DNA of 45,960 nt from Flavobacteriaceae bacterium UBA4439 (GTDB taxonomy: Bacteria; Bacteroidota; Bacteroidia; Flavobacteriales; Flavobacteriaceae). A program made the position numbers and the translations under genes. The first letter of the stretch is position 1; each line of letters begins with the position of its first letter. The stretch covers positions 1-45,960 of the forward strand of contig DGPN01000030.1 in the NCBI GenBank assembly GCA_002390455.1, given 5' to 3'. Positions 26,477 to 35,213 of the stretch are shown piece by piece. Under the pieces are notes generated by a model. That model had not been told where the DNA came from. It made no database searches and worked only from the letters and a program-made list of their open reading frames with translations.

Positions 26477-27967
26477 CTATTTTTCTGATTCAGCATAGGC
26501 CACAAACTCATTCAGTTGATTTCCATCTACATCGTAATGCCTGACGGTAATACTTGAATTATCCTCTGGATCGATGGTCACAGTCATTGTCCCTCCAATA
26601 ACATTCAGATACAAATGTTCGGGTCGGACATCATCTTGTTTCCACCCCCCAGCATGATCATTGCTATTAGCACCTATGGAAAATTCAACAATTCCATATT
26701 TGGGATGTTTTGAGATGTATTGCCAATGACGATCCCCACAAATCACATACATATTGGATTGGGTTGCCATAAATTTACGGATTTGTTCTCCTTCGTAATA
26801 AAAACCTTTGTTGGAGTGATTGTCCTTTTTTTGTTTACGATCTGGTCCTATCACAGGGGTTGGACTGATCAACAGTTTAAAGGTGGCGTCGGAGGCTTTG
26901 ACTGTTCTTTTAAACCAGTCCATTTGTTCCTTACCCCAAATGGTTTTGTTAGGCCCATCTGGTTGACTATTGGGACTGCGATAATCCCTTCCTTCGACCA
27001 ACCAAATCTGTAAATCCTTGCCCCAACGAAAAGTTCGATAGGTTTTGTCTTTGATGGGCATTTCCTTTCGAAAAACCTCTAGGCCTTGTTCAAATGTAAA
27101 CTCCCCCATAAAGGAACTTTCAAGACCCCTGTAACTGTCGTTAAACCAAGCATCGTGGTCGTCTTTTTCAAAATAGCTGGTCACTTGGGCGTGAAAGGAT
27201 TTGTTGGTTGGCAAACTAAACATTCTGTCCCAATGGTAATGTGCCATCGCTTTGTTTTTGGATAAATTATCATAGTAAATGATATCGCCAGCATGAACAA
27301 AAAAATCAAGATCGAGAGATTCCAAAAAGGGATATATTTTAAATCCATCGGGATGATCTTGATCGGGGTATCCCTGGCAGGTACTGGCTCCAAAAACGAT
27401 TTTTCGGGAGGAACTTGCATCTGGTGGGGTTTTGAATTTTCCTGTAATCTGTGCACTTATTTTGGTCGAACCTTCGGCTCTTCCCTCAATCATGAGCTCA
27501 TAAGTAGAACCAGAGCTGAGTTTACTTAAAATGATTTTTTTGCTGAAGTTGACCTCTGGATCAACGGATTGCCAAGCGTCGGATTGCCATGTTTTTTCTC
27601 CTATTTTTTTGTAGTTTACCCTTACCATTCCTTTTGCTCCAGGAACTGCTCCTTCGATAGTATTGATGTCATAGCCTTGAGGAAAATATACCACCCCATT
27701 CTTATCCCTGCGGGTTTTTCTTAAATGTCTTTTGCCTGTATCGGGGTCAGTGTATAGAGCGATGGGTAAAGGAGCATCATTGACTCGGGTTGGATTTTTC
27801 GTTAATCGAGTCCAAATGACTGCCTCACTTTGGCTGACATCACCAATTCTAATGCCTGTAGCAAAAAAAGGGCCTTCACTCATGGATTGACCGATCAATT
27901 CATTTTGAGTGATCAGTATCAATATCAAGAAGGTGGTAATCTTCAGTTGGAAAGTTATAAATCTCAT
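26477..27967 (-). CDS. PhoD-like metallophosphoesterase, copy 2
   Basis: 496 residues with a Sec signal (about 1-27, ending LIGQ). The layout follows copy 1: GPFFATGIRIGDVSQSEAV and WTRLTKNP in the N-terminal domain, then GASTCQGYPDQD, FFVHAGDIIYYD, FEKDDHDAWFNDSYRG and VICGDRHWQYI for the metal site. The PhoD cysteine is kept (STCQ). The two copies share long runs such as FRWGKDLQIW, WIVEGR/WLVEGR and GPDRK, so they are paralogues. It is embedded among sulfatases with ATGA overlap to the S1 gene upstream. Substrate unknown; a phosphate or other ester on the glycan is inference. Confidence 0.85.
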   Translation of the reverse strand: MRFITFQLKITTFLILILITQNELIGQSMSEGPFFATGIRIGDVSQSEAVIWTRLTKNPTRVNDAPLPIALYTDPDTGKRHLRKTRRDKNGVVYFPQGYDINTIEGAVPGAKGMVRVNYKKIGEKTWQSDAWQSVDPEVNFSKKIILSKLSSGSTYELMIEGRAEGSTKISAQITGKFKTPPDASSSRKIVFGASTCQGYPDQDHPDGFKIYPFLESLDLDFFVHAGDIIYYDNLSKNKAMAHYHWDRMFSLPTNKSFHAQVTSYFEKDDHDAWFNDSYRGLESSFMGEFTFEQGLEVFRKEMPIKDKTYRTFRWGKDLQIWLVEGRDYRSPNSQPDGPNKTIWGKEQMDWFKRTVKASDATFKLLISPTPVIGPDRKQKKDNHSNKGFYYEGEQIRKFMATQSNMYVICGDRHWQYISKHPKYGIVEFSIGANSNDHAGGWKQDDVRPEHLYLNVIGGTMTVTIDPEDNSSITVRHYDVDGNQLNEFVAYAESEK

Positions 27968-29421
27968 TTGTCTTCTTTTTTACTTTGGTTTGATGTTCTT
28001 ATGAAATAGTCGTTGATCGTATGATAACTATGCTCTTTCCACTCTTCGTTGGTCTTTGGAAGGTTTTGTCGCATTGCTTTTTTCAATGAATCTAAAGCAA
28101 TAACATTTGAAATATTATGGCGCTCCCCTGGGTCGTTTTGAAGGTCATATAATTCCTCTGCTCCATTCTCGTAATGAATGTATCGGTATCGCATATTGAT
28201 CATGCTGTGATTGTTTTTCCCATAGGTAGTTATTGCCACGGCAGTTGAATCTGATTCTTGATCCAATAGTGGAACCAAACTTTTTCCTTCATTTGATGGG
28301 TTTGCGGGAAGTCCTGCCAATTCCAAAAGCGTAGGATAGATATCCAATAGCTCTACGGCCTGATGAATGGATCGTTGTTGTTTGATTTTTGGAGATTTAA
28401 AAATCAGGGGTACGCGAGTGGATTCACTCCATATCGTCTGTTTTCCAAAAGATCCTTTTTCGCCCAATTCGTAGCCATGATCGGACCACAATACAACGAT
28501 TGTATTGTTTTTGTAAACACTGCTTTCCAATGCATCGAGAACCACTCCTACTTGATGATCCACAAAAGAAATACAAGCGAGGTAGGCTTGAACAATCTTT
28601 TTCCACTGTCCGCTTTCAATGGCCCAATCGGTGGTGGGCATCATCCCTTTGAAAGCAATTTGTTTGGCTATTTCTGGAAGGTCGTCCCAGTCATTGGGGA
28701 GATAGGAAGGTAAAGTAAGTTGATCGAGTGGATAGAGATCAAACCATTGCTTTGTGGTGTGCCAAGGAACGTGGGGACGAATAAATCCTACGGCCATAAA
28801 AAAGGGACGCTTATGCTCTTTATGAAGTTGTTTTTTTGCCCATTGGGCATAATCATAGTCATACATTAAACTATCTTGATCCGGAAAGGCACCCCAATCG
28901 GTTGAAGTTCCTTTTTCATCCCAATTCATTCTTTTTTTGGGGCTTGGGCCAAAACCCGATTTTCTCCCACCAGATACCTCAAAAACACCATCGGGAGCAT
29001 GGTTGTGAAATATTTTACCCACTCCAATGGTTTTGTAACCATGGTCATTAAAATATTGCGGTAGAAAACGAACCTTTTCCATAAGAGCACTACCTTTTCT
29101 AAGATTGTGGTCTTTGATCTGGCCGTATATACCTGTTGAGGAGGGCCTCAAGCTGGAAAGCACAGATGCTCGTGAAGGGCCACAAATAGGAGCTTGACAG
29201 TGGGCATTGGTAAACAATAAGCCTTCCTTAGCCAAGCGATCAATATTAGGTGTTTTTACATTGGGGTTTACTTTTAAAATACCAATCCAATCGTTGAGAT
29301 CGTCTATAGAAATCATTAAAACATTGGGCGCGTTGTTTTTTTGTTCAGCTGATTGACAACTGAAAAACAGTAAAAAAAATCCGAGCGAAAATACAGAACT
29401 GAGCTGTTTTAAAAACATCAT
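27964..29421 (-). CDS. S1 sulfatase, iduronate-2-sulfatase-like (S1_7-like)
   Basis: 485 residues with a lipoprotein signal (LLFFSC, Cys22). Features of the iduronate-2-sulfatase group are ISIDDLNDWIGIL at the first metal site, AHCQAPICGPSR (Cys80 formylglycine), SSTGIYGQ, GFIRPHVPWHTTKQWFDLYP and VLWSDHGYELGEKG. It begins with ATG overlapping the lyase-like stop by 4 nt; the next codon is also ATG. A 2-sulfo-uronate or similar target is inference from the family name. It closely resembles the sulfatase at 36637-38298. Confidence 0.92.
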   Translation of the reverse strand: MMFLKQLSSVFSLGFFLLFFSCQSAEQKNNAPNVLMISIDDLNDWIGILKVNPNVKTPNIDRLAKEGLLFTNAHCQAPICGPSRASVLSSLRPSSTGIYGQIKDHNLRKGSALMEKVRFLPQYFNDHGYKTIGVGKIFHNHAPDGVFEVSGGRKSGFGPSPKKRMNWDEKGTSTDWGAFPDQDSLMYDYDYAQWAKKQLHKEHKRPFFMAVGFIRPHVPWHTTKQWFDLYPLDQLTLPSYLPNDWDDLPEIAKQIAFKGMMPTTDWAIESGQWKKIVQAYLACISFVDHQVGVVLDALESSVYKNNTIVVLWSDHGYELGEKGSFGKQTIWSESTRVPLIFKSPKIKQQRSIHQAVELLDIYPTLLELAGLPANPSNEGKSLVPLLDQESDSTAVAITTYGKNNHSMINMRYRYIHYENGAEELYDLQNDPGERHNISNVIALDSLKKAMRQNLPKTNEEWKEHSYHTINDYFIRTSNQSKKEDK

Positions 29422-32009
29422 TTAAATCTTTTAGCCGCACTGATGATACTCTTAGGGTAATTGTCTTCTGCCGTTTTGATTGATTTTTTTCCATCTACTT
29501 CTTCAACCAATTTGGCAATACCTCCTTCGTCAGGAACATTGGAGTAAAACTGAACTGATCCGTCCTTGTTCTCAAGGCTGATCATGGCCGGAGTATTGGT
29601 ATCTAAGTTGGCTTTGATGATCCAATCGCCCACCTCAATTTCATCGTTGTTTTTGGAGGATTGTACAAGTTCGTAATTCAAATCTTCACTCACCTGAATG
29701 ATGGCCAAAAAACGCATTTTATTTTGTTTTTTTTGTGTCGATGCTTTGAAATGCCAGTGGTTTTGATAATTGAGTAAATTACCATCGGGATCTTCTTTCC
29801 TCAAAAAGTTTTTTGGGGCTACCGAATACTTGTCGGTTACTGAATAATCCAATGCTGCCCCCCCAAAAAGGATCAATCTCCCCCCCCTGTCCTTATAGGT
29901 GGTCTCCACTGTTTTGTTTTCAGCATTCAATTTTAGCCCGTGAAAATTGTGGATCAACCAACTCCAGTCGACGGGTTTATGGGCTTCCATTTCGTCATAA
30001 ACGACAAAAAGTTTGGGTTTGAGCAAGAGGTAATGTCTTCTAAAATGCTTGACTTTCAGATCGTCGGGGGTATTGTCTTTTCTTTTCTTAGAGGATAGTT
30101 CGTGAGCTTGATAAGCGTGAGAAGCGTCTCCCACCACATAGGTGATTTGTTCACCGTTTATAAATCTAGGAAGAAAACCATAAGCCCCCGCATCGTAGGG
30201 TTGCCCATGATCGTCCACTAAAACGCCATTGTGCCCTTGGGTATGTTTGTACCAAGCCAAGGTGTGTGGAGCTCCCATCCACGGACGATGGCCTGTATTG
30301 TAAAACAAGCGTTTTCCCTGATAGGCGACATTAAAAGTGTTGTGTTCTGCATGGGTGTGAGCCAAAGGTCCCATAGGAGAACTTTTGACGGAAACCCTGA
30401 GATTGTCTTTTATATCCGCTCTGTTGGTATTCATATAGGCGACTCCCACATCGGGAAAGATTTCAGCCTCGGGCAATTCGACGACCTTGTCCGTGGACGG
30501 TAATGGCATATCATAACCTTGGGTGATTCTAAACCAAGCGTATTCCATGTCGTCCGTAAGAACTGCTTTTCCCATGGGTCCACCCGTATAGTCAATATCG
30601 ATCAATGGTTGTTGAAGTTGATCCAATTCGGCAAACACAGCTTTGGAATAAATAAGAGCCTGCGGATCGCCTATAATTCTAGCATAAGCATCGGCGAATG
30701 CACCGTATTCTAGATTGGGCATGGGCCATTTTTTTCCATCATTGCAAAAGCCATCGCTGGTAGCCCCCGGTGGATAGGCATAGGTCAACCACTTCATAAA
30801 ATTGCCATACCATGGAACCTTAAAGAAATCTTGTCCAGTATAGGCTTCTAATTTCATAGGGATATCGAGTAGGGTCATCACATTCATACGCATATAACCA
30901 GTTCCATTGAACCAGGCACCATCTTCTTCTGCCATTTTGGGATGTTGCGCCAACCACAATTCGTATATGTATTCCAGCCATTGGGTCGCCTCGGGAAGCT
31001 CGTCTAACATAGCGATGGAGGTCAGGAACATCCTATGGAGTATGTGCTGCCATACGTGCATTGAGGAATTTCGATTTTCCAAATAATTGATCCAACGCTC
31101 ATAAAAACCACTCCCTCGGGCAAGCACTTGTCGGAGTACCGCCTTTCGATCTTTGGGAGAAAGATGCTCCCAAAAGGCATCGGCCGCTAAGGCCAATGAT
31201 TCCATGATATACGAATCCCCAAAGTCATTGATTCGTGTCAAACCTTTGGGATCCCAAGTGTTGGCCTCGCGCATCCATTTAAGGGCATTGTCAAAGTATT
31301 TTTTATCCTCAGTCAGCAGGTAGGCCTGCGTTAGTGTTTTAAGCGATTTTCCAAAAGCATATCCTACATTTTTGCTGAATATTTTTTTGATTTTTTCCGT
31401 CTCGTATTCATCTCTTCCTTCAAATTGAATGGTTGCATCTCGCTCACTCGGAATCTTTTGACTCAATATCTTATTGGCTTCTTCCAAAATCTGAGCACTT
31501 TCTTTATAATTCATGGCTTTGATCCGCCATTGCTCCCTTTGCTCCTCTTTGACCATTAGTCTGGGATGACTCTTGGGGATGGACTGGTAAAGGCTGGTAA
31601 ATGAAGGAGGGACAAAGTCGATTGAAGTATCGTTTACAGTAAAAGAAGCCACATCACTCCAATTACCTTCAAGGGCTTTGTACTGCCAATACCACAAGCC
31701 CGATGACAATTCCTGGTGGAGATTGATCATAGAAAAGGGAATGTCTTTTCGGTAGACTACTTCTTTGGTGAAATCTTTGTCCTTTGCCACCCTGATCTCA
31801 AAAACTTTAGATTGTTTGGAAGGCCATTGAAGACTTGGACTGGTAAATCGTGCAATATTCTCATGATCGGGCGACATCCAACGCCTGAATTTGGGATAGA
31901 CCATTGTTGGCAATTCACTCGGGGCGTTCTGTGTTTTTTCTGGTGTGGATTGACAGCCAGCCTGAAGCAAACCAAAAATCAACAATATACATGTGCCTAT
32001 CTTTTTCAT
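29418..32009 (-). CDS. DUF4962/heparinase II/III-type polysaccharide lyase-like protein
   Basis: Start chosen at ATG 32009 (ATGA overlap with the previous gene) rather than TTG 32024; 863 residues. Lipoprotein signal to Cys19. An FnIII-like DUF4962 region spans about 40-130, an (alpha/alpha) toroid about 140-480 with NSSMHVWQHILHR and WFNGTGYMRMN carrying likely catalytic His and Tyr, and a heparinase II/III beta-sandwich from about 510 with HTHAEHNTFNVAYQGKR. This architecture occurs in several lyase families for uronic-acid glycans and in an ulvan-oligosaccharide dehydratase. It would produce the unsaturated ends used by GH105 and KduI. It is the only lyase-like gene in the window. Confidence 0.85.
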   Translation of the reverse strand: MKKIGTCILLIFGLLQAGCQSTPEKTQNAPSELPTMVYPKFRRWMSPDHENIARFTSPSLQWPSKQSKVFEIRVAKDKDFTKEVVYRKDIPFSMINLHQELSSGLWYWQYKALEGNWSDVASFTVNDTSIDFVPPSFTSLYQSIPKSHPRLMVKEEQREQWRIKAMNYKESAQILEEANKILSQKIPSERDATIQFEGRDEYETEKIKKIFSKNVGYAFGKSLKTLTQAYLLTEDKKYFDNALKWMREANTWDPKGLTRINDFGDSYIMESLALAADAFWEHLSPKDRKAVLRQVLARGSGFYERWINYLENRNSSMHVWQHILHRMFLTSIAMLDELPEATQWLEYIYELWLAQHPKMAEEDGAWFNGTGYMRMNVMTLLDIPMKLEAYTGQDFFKVPWYGNFMKWLTYAYPPGATSDGFCNDGKKWPMPNLEYGAFADAYARIIGDPQALIYSKAVFAELDQLQQPLIDIDYTGGPMGKAVLTDDMEYAWFRITQGYDMPLPSTDKVVELPEAEIFPDVGVAYMNTNRADIKDNLRVSVKSSPMGPLAHTHAEHNTFNVAYQGKRLFYNTGHRPWMGAPHTLAWYKHTQGHNGVLVDDHGQPYDAGAYGFLPRFINGEQITYVVGDASHAYQAHELSSKKRKDNTPDDLKVKHFRRHYLLLKPKLFVVYDEMEAHKPVDWSWLIHNFHGLKLNAENKTVETTYKDRGGRLILFGGAALDYSVTDKYSVAPKNFLRKEDPDGNLLNYQNHWHFKASTQKKQNKMRFLAIIQVSEDLNYELVQSSKNNDEIEVGDWIIKANLDTNTPAMISLENKDGSVQFYSNVPDEGGIAKLVEEVDGKKSIKTAEDNYPKSIISAAKRFK

Positions 32010-33370
32010 TGTTTGTTTTTCCAAGTTTTATATAGCGTTTTGAGTTCAGCCACTACTTTAGGTTTTTTATCATAGAGATTGGTGGATTCACCGGGGTCAT
32101 TTTCCAAATCGAAAAGAACGAATTTCTCGGGATACGTATAATCCCTCCTACTGGTATCGTAGGGATTGGCATACAGTTTCCATTTGCCTTTTCGAGCAAC
32201 CCAAGTGGGAACACCACTGCGAATGAATTCCCAACAATAGCCCTCTTCATGGTTGGAAGTTGCCATTTTATTTTTGATGATGGGCATCAGAGATTGACCA
32301 TCCATATCGGAGGTGTCGGTGTCGAAACCACAGAGTTCGATCAATGTAGGCATCCAATCCACATTGACACTCATTTGATCTCTGAACTGATTGGCAGGAA
32401 TTTTACCTGGCCAAGAAATGGAAGCAGGAACCCTAATTCCTCCTTCAAACAAACATTGTTTTGCTCCTCTGTATGGACCGGTATAACCTCCACCGTGATA
32501 GGCTCGGGTTTCGGTGGAGTGGCCATTATCGGATTGAAAAATAATGATGGTATCTTCTCTCAAATCGTTTTCTTCCAACAAAGCAATCAGTTCACCTATT
32601 TTTTCATCTTGGGTGGTCAAGAATGCCGCATACAAGTCTCGGGGGGAGACCACTCCTTTTTCTCTGTAGTATTTTATCCATTTGGCATAGCCCTGATAGG
32701 GATAATGAGGCGTATTCATGGCAAAAAAGATAAAAAAGGGTTTTTCTGATTTTTTTTCTATGACTTGTTTTGCTTCTTGTACCATAAGGTCAGGGAAATA
32801 TTGTCCATCGAGAAAAACTTCTTCGTTGTTTCGGTAGAGATCGTGGCGGTTGGGCCCTCCCACAAAATTGGTATCGCCTCCCCAATAGTAGAAATGGGAA
32901 TAATTGTCAATACACCCCACTAAGTGACCAAAACTATAATCAAACCCCTGCTGATTGGGGCGCATTTCGGGTTGATAACCCAAATGCCACTTACCAATGA
33001 GGTAGGTGCTATAGCCATTTTCCTTGAACATTTCTGCCATGGTATATTCCGAGGGCGGAAGTCCAGATTTTCTGCTTAAATCTTGTCCAGCATTTCCAGG
33101 GACGCCCGCCCTTTGGGGATTTTTACCTGTGAGTAATGAGGCCCGGGAGGGGGAACAAACCGGTGAGGCATAAAATTGTGTAAAAGTAGTTCCACTCAAT
33201 AGAAGTTTGTCCATGTGTGGACTGACTAGGTCTTTGGCTCCTAGGACATTGACATCCAGCGTGGCCTGATCGTCGGTATAAATGATAACAACGTTAGGTT
33301 TTTTTTGTGCGTTGACCCATGTGGAGGACAAACCAAAAAATACCAGTAAGGTTAAAAAAATATTTTTCAT
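32006..33370 (-). CDS. S1 sulfatase
   Basis: Start set at ATG 33370 (MKNIFLTLL), 5 nt after the GH105-DUF1961 stop, giving 454 residues with a Sec signal ending VNAQ. Metal motif IYTDDQATLDVN, formylglycine motif CSPSR with Cys72, then ASLLTGKNPQRAGVPGNAG and LIGKWHLGY. The second metal site is IIFQSDNGHSTE. The subfamily and sulfate position cannot be read with confidence. The stop overlaps the start of the lyase-like gene by 4 nt. Confidence 0.92.
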   Translation of the reverse strand: MKNIFLTLLVFFGLSSTWVNAQKKPNVVIIYTDDQATLDVNVLGAKDLVSPHMDKLLLSGTTFTQFYASPVCSPSRASLLTGKNPQRAGVPGNAGQDLSRKSGLPPSEYTMAEMFKENGYSTYLIGKWHLGYQPEMRPNQQGFDYSFGHLVGCIDNYSHFYYWGGDTNFVGGPNRHDLYRNNEEVFLDGQYFPDLMVQEAKQVIEKKSEKPFFIFFAMNTPHYPYQGYAKWIKYYREKGVVSPRDLYAAFLTTQDEKIGELIALLEENDLREDTIIIFQSDNGHSTETRAYHGGGYTGPYRGAKQCLFEGGIRVPASISWPGKIPANQFRDQMSVNVDWMPTLIELCGFDTDTSDMDGQSLMPIIKNKMATSNHEEGYCWEFIRSGVPTWVARKGKWKLYANPYDTSRRDYTYPEKFVLFDLENDPGESTNLYDKKPKVVAELKTLYKTWKNKQ

Positions 33371-33375
33371 TGATG

Positions 33376-35205
33376 TTAATTGATGTTCCATATTTTTAAA
33401 TTTTGATATCTAAAATGTGACCATTGCATTTGTCGAAATGCAAATTTACCCTCTTGGTGCACAGGGCCGTATTTTTTTCCATCATCGATCCAATTAATGA
33501 TCTCTCTTCCGTCGATGGCCATGGCGATGTGGTTTTCTTTTTTGACAAGTTGTAGCTTGTGAACAGAGGTGGACTTTGCTGCTATGCCTCTTTCCCCGTA
33601 TTGGACGGTAACAAATCCCTTGTTTTTTCTCAAGTGGGCAAAGGGTCGGTTGGGTTTTTTGGGATTGTTGGTGTAATAAGAGATATGGTAATTGTTTAAA
33701 TCACTTTTGGTGTATTGACTGAAAATTCCAGTTCTCTTTTTTAGACTGGGATGCATCACCTCTTTTCCGTTGATGCCTTTAGCAGCAAAAAAAACGATAC
33801 AAAGTCCTGCGTCGGGATTGAGATTTTGCATTTCCCACTCTGCCACAAAATTGGCAGGTAATTCCTCAGGACACCAAAAAACATGATGTGCCTTTTGTTG
33901 GGGAGAATATATTTCCAAGGCTTTGTTTTTGACAACGGCTTTGGCCGCTCCTTCCAATACCCATCCCTCTAGGTCTTTGGGTGAGGAAAATTGATTTTGA
34001 TAAAAAAGGGATTGTTTTTGATAGGTGACGGAAGGTTTAACTGATGGATTTTTTAAAAAATTGATAAACTCTGATGCCGCCAATAAAAAGGCTCCCGTTC
34101 CAAACTCATGCCAAGAATCGGCATCGTAAGGTTTGGGATCTTTTCCCACGGGTTGGACATAACCCAATCGACCTTGTGGGTTGACGTGTTGTGTTAGGGC
34201 GTTCCAAGCCAAAAGCATTGGTTTTTCAAACAGGTGGGGCTCGAGTAAACCATTGTTGATCCCCCAAGCAAAACCATAGCAAAAAAAAGCACTCCCACTG
34301 TTTTCGGGGATGTCCTTCCGATCGGTCTGGATGAACTGATCCTGACGGTTGAGGTAGGCAAAAACACCTGGGTCCAATAAATTGGAGCGCCATAAACCAT
34401 CCCCTGAACGCTCTTGTAAATCGAGAAGACGGTGGGCCATTTTTTGAAATTGATCGACCAATTCTCTACGCTTAGGGTGGTCTTCAGGTATAACTTCTAA
34501 CATATGTACCAGTCCACCAAATACCCAACCATTGCCCCTACTCCAAAAAATCTTCTTCCCAGAACGGGTCGTTTTTCCAAAATACCGATCATCGCGATAG
34601 ATTAAATCTACTTTTTCATCCCACAGATAGTCTGTGGTAATCAACCAATGGTCAATGGCATAATCTAAGTATTTTTCTTCTCCAGTAATTTGGTACATCT
34701 TGGCAAAGGTGGGTGGTGCCATAAACAAAGCATCACACCAAGTCCACCACTCGTGGCGATAGGGATTATCCTTGTACCTTACATCTGGATGGGGTTTATT
34801 TCTCAATAGATTGGCATCCAATACCCATTTGATGTTTTTGAGCATGGCCTCCTCCCCTTTTTGTTGATAGAGATCGAGGTAGATTTGCCCTATGGCGATT
34901 TTGTCGGCATGATACATATCGGGTAAGGTTTCCCAACTGTGGTCTTCACCCAATTGATACAAATAATCTTGATAATCTGTGTTACCAGTAGTTTTGAAAG
35001 CTTTCATCATGCCAATATAATAGGAGGCAAATTGCCAATTGGTGAGGGTGTATTTCTCCACATGATCGGTTTGCTGATTTTGCCAGTTGATCACATTGTC
35101 AATCAGGTCAACCACATTGTCAATAGATTGGTCTTGAGATTGGGCCGTGAGTGAAAAGTCCAATAACAGGAAAACAAATAGGAATTGTGAAATGTTCTTT
35201 TTCAT
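33376..35205 (-). CDS. GH105-DUF1961 fusion protein
   Basis: 609 residues with a Sec signal (1-24). Residues about 30-385 are a GH105 barrel: MYHADKIAIGQIYLDLY (Asp101), TWCDALFMAPP (Asp158), YRDDRYF, IFWSRGNGWVFGGL and YGFAWGINNGLL. Residues about 395-609 match DUF1961, a concanavalin-like domain seen alone in other PULs: FYQNQFSSPKDLEGW, HHVFWCPEELPANFV, GIFSQYTKSDLNNYHISYY and GPVHQEGKFAFRQMQW. The barrel would remove unsaturated uronates; the second domain may bind or also act on the oligosaccharide. GH105 proteins are normally about 380 residues, so the fusion is clear. Confidence 0.92.
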   Translation of the reverse strand: MKKNISQFLFVFLLLDFSLTAQSQDQSIDNVVDLIDNVINWQNQQTDHVEKYTLTNWQFASYYIGMMKAFKTTGNTDYQDYLYQLGEDHSWETLPDMYHADKIAIGQIYLDLYQQKGEEAMLKNIKWVLDANLLRNKPHPDVRYKDNPYRHEWWTWCDALFMAPPTFAKMYQITGEEKYLDYAIDHWLITTDYLWDEKVDLIYRDDRYFGKTTRSGKKIFWSRGNGWVFGGLVHMLEVIPEDHPKRRELVDQFQKMAHRLLDLQERSGDGLWRSNLLDPGVFAYLNRQDQFIQTDRKDIPENSGSAFFCYGFAWGINNGLLEPHLFEKPMLLAWNALTQHVNPQGRLGYVQPVGKDPKPYDADSWHEFGTGAFLLAASEFINFLKNPSVKPSVTYQKQSLFYQNQFSSPKDLEGWVLEGAAKAVVKNKALEIYSPQQKAHHVFWCPEELPANFVAEWEMQNLNPDAGLCIVFFAAKGINGKEVMHPSLKKRTGIFSQYTKSDLNNYHISYYTNNPKKPNRPFAHLRKNKGFVTVQYGERGIAAKSTSVHKLQLVKKENHIAMAIDGREIINWIDDGKKYGPVHQEGKFAFRQMQWSHFRYQNLKIWNIN

Positions 35206-35213
35206 CAGTTTTT

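Noticed and set aside
32249..32749. 166-codon plus-strand frame
   Set aside because: Lies wholly opposite a clear sulfatase and shows no domain or start signal; it is a shadow frame.
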